Of a stretch of DNA of 64,000 nucleotides, positions 50,662 to 59,133 are shown piece by piece. The notes beneath the pieces are model-generated. The model saw nothing but the letters and a program-made list of their open reading frames with translations, searched no databases and had not been told where the DNA came from. Numbering within the stretch: the stretch's first letter is position 1; every line of letters starts with the position of its first letter. Position numbers and translations under genes: made by a program. Origin of the DNA: Martinezella hainanensis (GTDB taxonomy: Bacteria > Pseudomonadota > Alphaproteobacteria > Rhizobiales > Rhizobiaceae). The stretch is from assembly GCF_900094555.1 (NCBI RefSeq), contig NZ_FMAC01000017.1, positions 38,901 through 102,900 of the forward strand. The letters run 5' to 3'.

Positions 50662-53076
50662 TTATCGGCCAAGGATTACGTCGAGCAGCGAGGAACGGTG
50701 CGGCCGTGCGGTGGCGACCGGAGCGCCGCTATCGCCGACATCGGCAGGCGGTATATCGCTGTCATAGGGGTTGGAGCTGTAGGGATTGGTGTCATCGGCA
50801 AGGTTTGCCGGCGGCAGATCCTGTGGATCTTCGTTGACGGAGGCCTGATTGACGATCTGCGGTTGGATCGGCTGCTGCGACGGCCGCTGCTGCAAGGTCG
50901 GCTGCTGCACCGGTTGTCCGCCATCGGCGACACCTGAGATGATGTTGCCGATCGTCGTCGGCTGGTCGCCGTTCGGCGCCGTCTGTGCCATCGGCAGGCC
51001 GTTGTCGATGATCTGACCGCCGCCGAAGATCGGCGTTGGCGTGATGCCCTTGTGGGCGGCGACCATGAATTCCTTCCAGGCTTTCGCCGGCAGCCCGCCG
51101 CCGGTCACCTTGCGCATCGACTTGCCGTCGTCATTGCCGAACCAGACGCCCGTCGTCAGATGGCTGGTGAAGCCGACGAACAACGCATCGCGGAAGGATT
51201 GCGTCGTGCCCGACTTGCCGGCTGCCTGCCAGCCGGGAATGCGCGCCGTCTTGCCGGTGCCGTTGGCGATGACGCCGGCCATCATGGCGTTCATGTTGGT
51301 GACGATATCCGGGTTCAGCACGCGCTCGGGATTGTCGGTATTGGCCTGGTAGAGCACCTTGCCGGAAGCGGTCGTCACCTTGGTGATGACATGCGGCGCC
51401 ACCTTGAAGCCGCCGTTCATGAAGGTGGCATAGGCGGAGGTGAGCTCCAGCAGCGATACTTCGGAGGTGCCGAGCGCAATCGAGGCATTGGCCTGCAGGT
51501 CCGATTCGATGCCGAGCCTGTGTGCCACCTTGATGACCTGATCCGGGCCAACTTCCGCAACGAGTTGAGCGGCAACCGTGTTCAGCGATTTCGCCACCGC
51601 GGTCGCGAGCGTCACGGGGCCGCTATAGCGCTGCTCGTAATTTTCCGGCGCCCAGTTGCCGATCTTGACCGGCATGTCGTTGCGGATCGAGTTGGGCGTC
51701 AGGCCGGCTTCCAGCGCTGCGGTATAGACGAAGGGCTTGAAGGCGGAGCCCGGCTGACGCTTGGCCGTCACGGCGCGATTGAACTGGCTCTGCGCATAGT
51801 CGCGGCCGCCGACAAGCGCGCGGATGGCGCCCGTCGCGTCGACGGAAACGAGCGAGGCCTGCGAGGCATTCAGCTTCTTGCCGTCCTTTTCTAGGACGTC
51901 GCTCAGCGCCTTCTCGGCCTTTTCCTCCAAGGACATGTCGAGCGTAGTATCGACGATCAGGTCTTCCTTGACGTCGCCGCCAATCAGCTTCGGCAGCTGG
52001 TCCATGACCATGTCGGCAACGTAGTTCTCCGCGCCGCTCCAATAGCTCTTCGATCGGGTCGGCGGTTGCGACATCGCGGTCTTGATGTCGGATTCGCTGA
52101 TGAAGCCCTGGTCGTGCATAGCCTGCAGCACCAGCTGGGCGCGCGCCTCTGCGGCGGCGGGATCACGGGCCGGCGACAGTCGCGATGGCGCCTTGACGAG
52201 ACCGGCAAGCATGGCGGCCTCGCCGAGATTGACGTCCTTGGCGGATTTATTGAAGTAGCGCCGCGAGGCGGCCTCGACGCCATAGGCGTTGGAGCCGAAA
52301 TAGACGCGGTTCAGGTACATCGTCAGGATCTGGTCCTTGGTGTACTTGTGCTCGAGCCACAGCGCCAGCAGCACTTCCTGCACCTTGCGTTCCAGCGTGC
52401 GGTCCGGCGACAGGAAGAGGTTCTTGGCGAGCTGCTGCGTCAACGTCGAGCCGCCCTGGACGGCATGGCCCGTCACGACGTTTGTCACCATGGCGCGCGC
52501 AAGGCCGATCGGATCGAAGCCGAAATGCGAATAGAAGCGCCGATCCTCGATGGCGATGATGGCTTCCGGGATATAGGGCGACATGTCGCTGAGCGCCACT
52601 GCCTCACCGCCCGTCGTGCCGCGATTGGCGATCAGGCTGCCGTCGAGATCGTTGATCTTGACGTTCGGCGGCCGCTCTGGGATCGACCAGGTGCTGGCGC
52701 TCGGCATGCGCGAGCCGTAATAGGCGACGAGACCCGCAAGGCCAATGCCGGCCCAGAGGCAAAGCACCGGGCCCCAATAGATCGTCGATCGGATGAAGCC
52801 GAAGAAACCGCGCCGCGGACGCGCACGTCGTGCGGGCTTGCGGCGGCTACGGGTGCGACGAGGCTTTGCGACCACGGGTTCATCCTCGTCGTCTTCATCC
52901 TCTTCTTCGTCGGGCTCCGGCTCCTCGTAGTATGTCTTGGAAGAAGATGAATATGCCTTGGCCGAACGCCTGTTGCCGACGATGCGTTCGCCGGCATCGA
53001 ATCCGTCATCGCTGCGTTCTCGGCCGCTGGAAAAGGATGGTTCTATCCTCTGGCGTGATTTCTTCTTATCTGCCAT
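50662..53076 (-). CDS. Penicillin-binding protein 1A-type peptidoglycan synthase
   Basis: 804 residues. A basic/acidic cytoplasmic N terminus (first 90 residues, DEEEDEDDEDE then RRTRSRRKPARRARPRR) precedes one membrane helix (about 95-118). The GT51 glycosyltransferase domain shows IAIEDRRFYSHFGFDPIGLARA and GGSTLTQQLAKNLFL; the transpeptidase domain has the SxxK serine in RQPGSAFKPF, SLN and the KSGTT motif. The C terminus is a long Gln/Pro/Asn-rich tail. A bifunctional cell-wall polymerase and crosslinker. Confidence 0.93.
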   Translation of the reverse strand: MADKKKSRQRIEPSFSSGRERSDDGFDAGERIVGNRRSAKAYSSSSKTYYEEPEPDEEEDEDDEDEPVVAKPRRTRSRRKPARRARPRRGFFGFIRSTIYWGPVLCLWAGIGLAGLVAYYGSRMPSASTWSIPERPPNVKINDLDGSLIANRGTTGGEAVALSDMSPYIPEAIIAIEDRRFYSHFGFDPIGLARAMVTNVVTGHAVQGGSTLTQQLAKNLFLSPDRTLERKVQEVLLALWLEHKYTKDQILTMYLNRVYFGSNAYGVEAASRRYFNKSAKDVNLGEAAMLAGLVKAPSRLSPARDPAAAEARAQLVLQAMHDQGFISESDIKTAMSQPPTRSKSYWSGAENYVADMVMDQLPKLIGGDVKEDLIVDTTLDMSLEEKAEKALSDVLEKDGKKLNASQASLVSVDATGAIRALVGGRDYAQSQFNRAVTAKRQPGSAFKPFVYTAALEAGLTPNSIRNDMPVKIGNWAPENYEQRYSGPVTLATAVAKSLNTVAAQLVAEVGPDQVIKVAHRLGIESDLQANASIALGTSEVSLLELTSAYATFMNGGFKVAPHVITKVTTASGKVLYQANTDNPERVLNPDIVTNMNAMMAGVIANGTGKTARIPGWQAAGKSGTTQSFRDALFVGFTSHLTTGVWFGNDDGKSMRKVTGGGLPAKAWKEFMVAAHKGITPTPIFGGGQIIDNGLPMAQTAPNGDQPTTIGNIISGVADGGQPVQQPTLQQRPSQQPIQPQIVNQASVNEDPQDLPPANLADDTNPYSSNPYDSDIPPADVGDSGAPVATARPHRSSLLDVILGR

Positions 53077-53413
53077 TGCCGGCCGGTCGTACCTCGGTGC
53101 CCTCGTGTTCCATGTCTTCTATCAGGCTGTTTAGGGGAGCGGTAGAAATCTTTGAGCCTGCTCGGTCGCCGGGGCGGTGCATGGCCCGAAAACCGCCATT
53201 GGCTTTCAAGGTGGCGCAACCCGCTATTCGTCCACGAACCCCTCGTGAAGACATCAAGTCCCGCCTGAACTGTAAATGCGGCGATTTAAGGAGGGATTAA
53301 GAACATTTCGGTCCGTATGCCGGTCAGTTCGTTCCTGCGGCGACAGGCGTGCATAGGGAACTTTTCGCTACTCTGAGCATTATCCCCTCATAAAAAACGA
53401 AGAGGGCGAACAC
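53077..53413. other. Divergent region between the penicillin-binding protein and a small gene
   Basis: 337 bases. Upstream of the plus-strand gene is an EcfG-like GGAAC element (53357-53361). I see no other gene; the minus strand just before the penicillin-binding protein holds only weak promoter-like sequence. Confidence 0.5.
53357..53381 (+). promoter_or_regulatory. EcfG-like promoter candidate
   Basis: GGAAC (53357-53361), a 16-base spacer and CATT (53378-53381), 33 bases before the ATG of the small gene at 53414. The general-stress EcfG consensus in alphaproteobacteria is GGAAC-N16/17-CGTT; the second part differs in one base. Confidence 0.45.
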
Positions 53414-53602
53414 ATGAGTTCATTGCTGAAGATAGAGGAAGTTGACGAGAGCAAGTTACGCGAGGTCTGGAGCGTCGAGGATTTCGCCCGGCGCCACCGG
53501 ATTTGCAAGGACGAGGAAGCCCGGCTGAAAAAGCTGTTTGGCGACTTCGCAACCAAGCAGGAGTTGCTCTCCAACGCGCAGCGGCCGCCACAGTTTCGTT
53601 GA
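53414..53602 (+). CDS. Small conserved-type hypothetical protein
   Basis: 62 residues from ATG 53414, behind AAGAGGG. The sequence is charged (KIEEVDESKLREVWSVEDFARRHRICKDEEARLKKLFGDFATKQELL), mostly helical, without a membrane segment. I do not recognise a domain. A possible EcfG-type promoter is upstream, which would place it in the general stress response; the next small gene begins 78 bases on. Confidence 0.6.
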   Translation: MSSLLKIEEVDESKLREVWSVEDFARRHRICKDEEARLKKLFGDFATKQELLSNAQRPPQFR

Positions 53603-53680
53603 AGGAAATTGGCGGGCCGGGTGCGACGTTCACCGTGGGCTGCTGGGACCTCAGGGTTCACAGCGGAGGAGGCTACGCCG

Positions 53681-53803
53681 ATGTGGAAACGTTTCGAATT
53701 ATGGCTGGTCGACCAGATTGACCGGATGTTCGACCTCGAACGGCTTGCGCGCCGTGCCGGTTTCTCCCCGGATGAGGCGAGGCGGATCGCCCGTGAAAAG
53801 TAG
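53681..53803 (+). CDS. Very small hypothetical protein
   Basis: 40 residues from ATG 53681, with GCGGAGGAGG 7 bases upstream. The product (MWKRFELWLVDQIDRMFDLERLARRAG) begins amphipathic and is rich in Arg; its end DEARRIAREK resembles the first residues of DUF1127-like helices only vaguely. Likely co-transcribed with the gene at 53414. Confidence 0.5.
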   Translation: MWKRFELWLVDQIDRMFDLERLARRAGFSPDEARRIAREK

Positions 53804-54036
53804 GTTGCCCATGCGGCTTAGGCTATCCGCAGCCATGTCCGTCCTCCGAAAATCTCAAGACAGTGCCTCGCTCGCCCCCATGCGTAGCGAGGCTGCGATG
53901 CCGGATGCGTCGATACTTCGCGCAGCGCACGCAATCTTCCATATTTTCGAATGGTCTGATCAAGGTTATAGTGCTGTCATGTGGCCGTCTTGTAGGGCGG
54001 TTCCAAGCAATTGGTAGCGCGTGAGGAGGAGTGTTC

Positions 54037-54279
54037 ATGCGACACATCAAATGGAGCAATCCAATCGAGATCGGTTTTGCTCAGGATACGTTCCAGGTTG
54101 TCACAGGCCCGTCCGAGGCCCTCAATTGCATGGCCAATCTGTGGCCCGACCGGCGCGGTCCGCTCTATGTGGCGGCAAGAAGCCTTTGCCGGGCTGCCAT
54201 TGACGGCCGCAAGTCCGCCGAAGAGGCACGGGAAATGTTCATCTCGGCGACGCGGGAAGCGCATCTCAAGATGCACTGA
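54037..54279 (+). CDS. DUF982 domain protein
   Basis: 80 residues from ATG 54037 with GAGGAGGA 7 bases upstream (a GTG 6 bases earlier is possible). The whole protein is a DUF982 module: an EIGFAQDTFQVVTGPSEALNCMANLWPDRRGPLYVAARSLCRAAIDG block with a conserved Trp and a final helix AREMFISATREAHLKMH. This family is nearly restricted to rhizobia and relatives, often in multiple copies, with no known function. A terminator-like hairpin follows at 54450. Confidence 0.85.
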   Translation: MRHIKWSNPIEIGFAQDTFQVVTGPSEALNCMANLWPDRRGPLYVAARSLCRAAIDGRKSAEEAREMFISATREAHLKMH

Positions 54280-54449
54280 AGCGCCTCGGCACCATTCGGG
54301 CCGACTAACCGTCCAAGTCTTGCGAACCGGCGAAAGCGCGGGTGGAATTGAGAGTTTTGGACGTGCGTAGTGCCATGAAGGCGCCTCGGTGATGTAGCTC
54401 CCGCTCAAGGCGGTGAGCGCATTCCTCTTGGAGGCGGTGCATCTCATAG

Positions 54450-54486
54450 AAAGGCCGGCGACTTCGAAAGTCGCCGGCCTTTTTGG
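54450..54486 (+). terminator. Strong intrinsic terminator downstream of DUF982
   Basis: AAAGGCCGGCGACTT pairs with AAGTCGCCGGCCTTT around a 2-4-base loop, then TTGG. The stem is long and GC-rich. The 170 bases between the DUF982 stop and this hairpin contain no gene I can support and may be a 3' UTR. Confidence 0.8.
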
Positions 54487-54493
54487 CTTTCCG

Positions 54494-54545
54494 CACAGAA
54501 CTGTGCGTCGCTCTTGCGACGACGACATGCACAACATCAGAGACC
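54494..54545. repeat. Rhizobium short repeat, copy 2 (related to 37974)
   Basis: CACAGAACTGTGCGTCGCTC and GACGACGACATGCACAACATC; the right half (CGACGACGACATGC) is the same as in the element at 37974, but the left half has diverged. Confidence 0.6.
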
Positions 54546-54588
54546 TAAGGCGCGAAAAGCGAATCTGAAAGATCGTGACGCGCTTTAG

Positions 54589-54690
54589 AGCAATTCCAGG
54601 AAAACTGCGCAGCGGCTTTCCGTCCGGAATCGCGTGAAAACAAAGAGATAGAGCGGTTCAGAGATTCCGTGAAAAACTGAACCGCTCTAG
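54589..54690. repeat. Rhizobium intergenic repeat with AGAGCGGTTC core, copy 2
   Basis: TAGAGCAATTCCAGG, GCAGCGGCTTTCCGTCCGGAATC, then AAACAAAGAGATAGAGCGGTTCAGAG and AACTGAACCGCTCTAG. Closely matches 39486-39594 along its whole length. It ends 16 bases before the end of the SH3 gene. Confidence 0.85.
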
Positions 54691-54706
54691 GAGTGTTGCA
54701 CGGCCG

Positions 54707-55537
54707 TCAGCGGTTCGAGCCTCTCACGGACATCCGGCAATTCGGCTCCGACGCTGGGCATGGATCGCGGTGATCGGGGCTGTAGGGTCCCGGTTGGCCG
54801 GCGTTCGGCCGCGGATTGTTCTGCGGCTGCGGTTGAGCCTGCTGTGGTTCTGGGCGCGGGCGATTGTCCGGACGATTATTGTCCGGGCGGTTGTTGTCGC
54901 GCTGCCGGTCTGGCCGGTTACCCCAGTCCTGGTTGTTGTCCGGGCGCTGTCTGCCCCAGTCGCGATTGTCGTCTCGCTGCCTGTCCCAGTTGCGGTCCGG
55001 TCTGTTGTTCCAGTCCGAACCCCGATCCCAATCGCGGTTGCGATCGGGACGACGGTCCCAATTGCGATCCGGCCCGTTATCCCAACCCGGAGGATTGCGG
55101 TCCCAGCCGCTGTCGGGGCGGCGGTCGACCCAGCCCGGGCCGCGACGCCAGCGGTCGCGGTCACGATAGAAGTCGCGACCACGATAATAGCGACCCCAGT
55201 AGTCGTCGAAGTTGAAGACTACGGTGGGGATGCCGAGCGGACGATAATATTGCGGGCCGACATAGATGCGGCGTGACTGGTAGGTCGCCTGGATATAACG
55301 GCCGGCTACCCAGCCGCGGCCGCCATAGAAGGAGACATCGCACCACGGCGTCTCATTGAGGCAGCCGTTAATCTGGAGCGGCACGCCGACGGGGATCATC
55401 GTCACGGCCGGATAGGCGGTGCTCGGACCGGACCGCATGTTGACGTTTGCAGTGGCAAAGCCTTCTGCCGCTTCCGCGATGGCTGGCAGCGCCACGAGCG
55501 CTGCCAGAATGCCCGCCGCAAGAACCTTGAACCTCAT
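54707..55537 (-). CDS. Secreted SH3 protein with Asp/Arg/Trp-rich repeats
   Basis: 276 residues. A signal peptide (KVLAAGILAALVALPAIAEA) and an SH3_3-type module (ANVNMRSGPSTAYPAVTMIPVGVPLQI... GGRGWVAGRYI) are followed by about 150 residues of low complexity: YYRGRDFYRDRDRWRRG, then repeated Trp-Asp-Arg units (RNWDRRPDRNRDWDRG, RNWDRQRDDNRDWGR) and a Pro/Gln/Asn-rich end. It probably binds the cell wall; repeat length is likely to vary between strains. Transcription is on the minus strand, and a repeat abuts its 3' end. Confidence 0.85.
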   Translation of the reverse strand: MRFKVLAAGILAALVALPAIAEAAEGFATANVNMRSGPSTAYPAVTMIPVGVPLQINGCLNETPWCDVSFYGGRGWVAGRYIQATYQSRRIYVGPQYYRPLGIPTVVFNFDDYWGRYYRGRDFYRDRDRWRRGPGWVDRRPDSGWDRNPPGWDNGPDRNWDRRPDRNRDWDRGSDWNNRPDRNWDRQRDDNRDWGRQRPDNNQDWGNRPDRQRDNNRPDNNRPDNRPRPEPQQAQPQPQNNPRPNAGQPGPYSPDHRDPCPASEPNCRMSVRGSNR

Positions 55538-56072
55538 AGATTATTCTCCCTTTGCGCACCCACGCTGCGAAATCGCTGCCTGGTGCCTGTTCCGCTGTCG
55601 TGCGCCTACCCCGGCGCTCTTCGGTAAGACGTTCCAATTTCGGCAAGATAAAGGCCCGGCGCTGCACGGAATCTGATAGGATTCCATGGTGCCTCTTCAA
55701 TCTTTGCATGTGTTGTAGACGTAATTGCATGAATGCAGCTTGAACGGCCTCAATTCGAAACTGAAAGGCCGCGAGACTTTTGACAAGGCTTGCCTACCTT
55801 CATCGACGTTACCGATGTGGCATTACCGGCTGTTTCAAAAGCTTTTTGGAAGAAACTAAAAAAGCGGCCTTGAAATTGCCACCTTGGACGCCGATATACG
55901 GTCCAGTCATGCAGCCGATGGGCGCTGGCGCGCTGGAAAGCGAGCCGTTTGGTCCGTCGATATCATGGAAGAAGCGTTAACTCTTCGTTGACCTTTCATG
56001 ATCAATCTAGCTGCAGTTCCGCCCTTGCCTTTGACCACGGATGTACTGGCACTGATGCGAAGGCGGATGGCG

Positions 56073-56106
56073 AAAGGCCGGATCATTCCGGCCTTTTTGT
56101 TTTTTG
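56073..56106 (+). terminator. Plus-strand terminator in the 55.5-56.2 kb gap
   Basis: AAAGGCCGGA pairs with TCCGGCCTTT around a short loop, with TTTTGTTTTTT after it. A good intrinsic terminator on the plus strand, but there is no clear plus-strand gene before it. Confidence 0.75.
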
Positions 56107-56175
56107 GCGATGGCGTGCTCTTGGCGAAAGCGGAGCGCGCCATTTTCATTTTCTCAATTGCTCAAGTGGCAAAAG

Positions 56176-56206
56176 AAAAACCGCCGCAGGTGCCTGCGGC
56201 GGCTTT
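56176..56206 (-). terminator. Intrinsic terminator of the NodT-like gene
   Basis: On the minus strand GCCGCCGCAGG pairs with CCTGCGGCGG around a 2-base loop, followed by TTTTTCTTTT. It lies about 38 bases after the NodT-like stop codon. Confidence 0.85.
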
Positions 56207-56244
56207 TCAATGTAAGCGATGCGCCTGCCAAACAAGCGATATCG

Positions 56245-57702
56245 TTAGTTCGCCTTCTTGGCCGAAACCTTGACGACCTTGGCCGGAGCCTGCGCCACGG
56301 TTGCCTTGCCGGCCGGCACATAACCTGCGCCGATGTTGACGTTCAGCCCGATATAGTCGAGAGCGCTCTGCTGAACGGCCTGCGCCAGGCTCTGCTGGGC
56401 AGCGGTCACGTTGCGTTGTGCGTCGAGAACGTCGAGCAGCGAGGATGCGCCATCCTTATAGCTCGCGGTCGAGAGCTGCAGGGCTTCCTGATAGGACTTG
56501 ACCTGAGCCTGCAGCGCGGCGACCGTCTGTGCGTCGCGGGCGACGGCGGACAGATAGTTTTCGACGTCTTCGATAGCTGAACGTACCGTAGACTGCCAGG
56601 CGAGATAGTTCTCGCGGCTCGTCGATTCCGCGCTCTTGACACCAGCGCGCAGGGCGCCGCCGTCGAAGATCGGCAGGTTCAGCGACGGGCCGAAGGACCA
56701 GGTGGTCAGGCCGCCACTTGCCGCAGAGGTATGGATATAGGTCGGCGAAATCGAACCGCTGAGCGTGATCGACGGGAAGAGCTTGGCTTCCGCCACGCCG
56801 ATCTGGGCCGTCGAGGCTGCAAGGGTCCGTTCTGCAACGCGAACGTCCGGACGGTTGCGGATGAGGTCGGCGGGAACACCGGTGCGAACGCTGCCGCGGA
56901 ACACCGGCTGCCTGCCGCCGCCCTGCATCTGTGCGATAATCGTCGACGAAGGCACGTTGAGCAACGTCGCGATATGATGCACCTGCTGGCGATAGCTGAT
57001 TTCATAACCAGGTACCAATGCCAGCGTCTGGTTGACGAGGCCTTCGGCCTGAACCACGTCGAGGCGCGATGCAGCACCGGCTTCGAGCTGGAACTTCGTC
57101 AGCGAGAGCGTGTCGCGCCGGGATTTCAGGTTTTCCTGAGCGATCGAAATGAGCGCCTGGTAGTAACGGGCGTTGACATAGCTGTTGGCGAGATCCGACA
57201 GGAAGGCCAGACGCTGGACGTCGACGGTGGAATAGGCGGCATCGAGCGAAGCGTTGGCGCTTTCCGTTGCGCGGCGATACTGACCCCAGAGGTCGAGCAG
57301 CCAGGAAGCCGAAGCGGTGCCTGTCGTGGTATTGCGCCGTCCACCCGAAGAAGAAACCGTCGAGCCGCCCTTCTGGCCGCTCGTCGTGTTATCGCCGGAG
57401 ACGGTGAGGCTCGGGAGACCGCCTGCACCTGCCGTGACGACAGCAGCTTCCGCCTGGTTGATGCGTTCCAGCGACTGCTGGATGGTAAGGTTCTGGGCAA
57501 GTCCCTGTGCGGCGAAGGCGTTCAGCTTGGTGTCGCCGAAAGCGGTCCACCATTGCGAGCCGGCGACATCGCCGTTTGCCTTCGTACCGCCCTCCGAGAA
57601 TTTGGCCGGGAGAGGCATTTCCGGTGGCTTATGGTCTGGGCCGCTGACGCAACCTGCCAAAACAAGCAGCAGGGCGGGGGCGGCAGTACGAATGGAAACC
57701 AT
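56245..57702 (-). CDS. NodT/TolC-family outer membrane lipoprotein
   Basis: 485 residues from ATG 57702. A lipoprotein signal peptide with lipobox LAGC (VSIRTAAPALLLVLAGCVSG) leads into two repeats of the OEP domain (about 60-260 and 280-460). The ESANASLDAAYSTVDVQRLAFLSDLANSYVNARYYQALI stretch and the DLIRNRPDVRVAERTLAASTAQIGVAEAKLFPSITLSGS block are typical of the NodT/OprM outer membrane efflux factors. It is a trimeric tunnel used by RND or MFS pumps; no pump or periplasmic adaptor gene is adjacent. Confidence 0.92.
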   Translation of the reverse strand: MVSIRTAAPALLLVLAGCVSGPDHKPPEMPLPAKFSEGGTKANGDVAGSQWWTAFGDTKLNAFAAQGLAQNLTIQQSLERINQAEAAVVTAGAGGLPSLTVSGDNTTSGQKGGSTVSSSGGRRNTTTGTASASWLLDLWGQYRRATESANASLDAAYSTVDVQRLAFLSDLANSYVNARYYQALISIAQENLKSRRDTLSLTKFQLEAGAASRLDVVQAEGLVNQTLALVPGYEISYRQQVHHIATLLNVPSSTIIAQMQGGGRQPVFRGSVRTGVPADLIRNRPDVRVAERTLAASTAQIGVAEAKLFPSITLSGSISPTYIHTSAASGGLTTWSFGPSLNLPIFDGGALRAGVKSAESTSRENYLAWQSTVRSAIEDVENYLSAVARDAQTVAALQAQVKSYQEALQLSTASYKDGASSLLDVLDAQRNVTAAQQSLAQAVQQSALDYIGLNVNIGAGYVPAGKATVAQAPAKVVKVSAKKAN

Positions 57703-58054
57703 CACATTGTCCCACAATTCAATTTACTGATCAGTGTTTTTGTCGGGATCAGAATGACCCCATATGCCGGCGCTCCAGTCTTACACGATACAAACAATGA
57801 CCCGAAGCGGTCGGCGTCAATCTAGCAACGAGTTTAGCAATAGCACAGTGGCTTTTACGAATTCTCGGCTGCGAACATATGTGGGATCGGCCGAAATATC
57901 AGTGCGCCGTTAAAAAAAATCTAAAGTGTTGCAAAAAACATACCCTTTTGCGCACCACTCAAGGGTGTAGGGCGGCCAAAAAGATGGCGTGCGCCGCAAC
58001 TACAGCGAGTTACGTCGAGGAATCGGTCCAGTTAAAAGTCCGTGCGGACTGTCC
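57703..58054. other. Control region upstream of the NodT-like gene
   Basis: 352 bases up to the end of purC, AT-rich in 57836-57940 with repeated AAA runs, and a TGATCAG palindrome near 57729. It probably holds the NodT-like promoter. No gene that I can support. Confidence 0.4.
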
Positions 58055-59011
58055 TTACGGGAAATAGCGGGCCAGGCTTGCGCGAACCCGGTCGAGCGGT
58101 GTCGCGCCGCGATCATCAGGCACGAAGGAGGCGCCGGTGATTGCCTCATAGGCGCGGATATAGACCTTGGACGTCTGTTCGATGAGGTCGCCCGGAATTT
58201 CTGGAATCTCATCCTTATAGGGGTCGCAGCGTTCGGTGACCCAGGCGCGGACGAAATCCTTGTCGAAGCTTTCCGGGCGCGCGCCCTTTTCGAAGCGCTC
58301 CTGATAGCTGTCGGCCAGCCAGTAGCGGCTGCTGTCGGGCGTATGGATCTCGTCGGCAAGGATGATGGTGCCGTTTTCGTCGGTGCCGAATTCATATTTG
58401 GTATCGACGAGGATCAGTCCACGCTTGCGGGCGATCTCCTGCCCGCGTGCGAACAGCGCCAGAGCATAGCCCGACAGCGTCTGCCATTGCGCCTGCGTCA
58501 GAAGTCCGCCCTCGACGATCTGCGTCGGCGTCAGCGGTTCGTCATGACCGCCGTCGAATTCCTTGCTCGTCGGGGTGATGATCGGCTCGGGCAGGATCTG
58601 GTTATCGCGCATACCGTCCGGCAAGGTAATTCCGTACATCTCCCGCTGACCCTTCTTGTAGAGAGTCAGGATCGAGGTGCCCGTCGTGCCGGCGAGATAG
58701 CCGCGGACGACGACTTCGACAGGCAGGATATCCAGCCGCTTGCCGACGACGACGTTCGGATCCGGATAGTCGATGACATGGTTCGGGCAGATGTCGCGCG
58801 TCTGTTCGAACCAGTAGCGTGCCGTCTGCGTCAACACCTGGCCCTTATAAGGAATGCAGGTGAGGATGCGGTCGAAGGCGCTCAATCGGTCGGTACTGAT
58901 GATGATGCGGCTGCCATCGGGCAGGTCGTAGTTCTCGCGCACCTTGCCGCGATAGTAATTGGGCAGTTCCGGAAAATGGGCTTCGGAAAGAATTCGCAAC
59001 GCGTCCACCAA
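58055..59011 (-). CDS. purC: Phosphoribosylaminoimidazole-succinocarboxamide synthase
   Basis: 318 residues, the long form of SAICAR synthase. It joins CAIR and aspartate in purine synthesis. The ATP-grasp-like fold shows YRGKVRENYDLPDGSRIIISTDRLSAFD at the start, VVVRGYLAGTTG, the PEPIITPTSKE motif and LILVDTKYEFGTDENG with the acidic metal-binding residues. The start lies at TTG 59011 or the GTG 3 bases on. Rhizobia often have a second, shorter purC; which one is essential is not known from here. Confidence 0.93.
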   Translation of the reverse strand: MVDALRILSEAHFPELPNYYRGKVRENYDLPDGSRIIISTDRLSAFDRILTCIPYKGQVLTQTARYWFEQTRDICPNHVIDYPDPNVVVGKRLDILPVEVVVRGYLAGTTGTSILTLYKKGQREMYGITLPDGMRDNQILPEPIITPTSKEFDGGHDEPLTPTQIVEGGLLTQAQWQTLSGYALALFARGQEIARKRGLILVDTKYEFGTDENGTIILADEIHTPDSSRYWLADSYQERFEKGARPESFDKDFVRAWVTERCDPYKDEIPEIPGDLIEQTSKVYIRAYEAITGASFVPDDRGATPLDRVRASLARYFP

Positions 59012-59133
59012 CAGGCTCGTGCATCCGCCCGGCGGATGCTTCTTGAGCGGACCCTTAACGCATTGCAGCCGGAATCGGAACGGTTTTCACATACAATAAT
59101 ATGTATTCCGGTTTACGCAGTTCCTCGGCTGCG

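Larger units (their letters stand above)
55538..56244. other. Gene-poor interval with two terminator-like hairpins
   Basis: About 700 bases between the SH3 gene and the NodT-like gene. It holds a plus-strand TTGACA box at 55779-55784 without a good -10, short open frames with no recognisable product (for example 55914-55979), and two hairpins described separately. A short plus-strand transcript ending at about 56100 is possible. Nothing else is supported. Confidence 0.5.

Noticed and set aside
55780..55980. A 66-codon gene with TTG start on the plus strand
   Set aside because: The supposed start lies in a TTGACA box, with no ribosome site, and no recognisable product; kept only as a possible short transcript.
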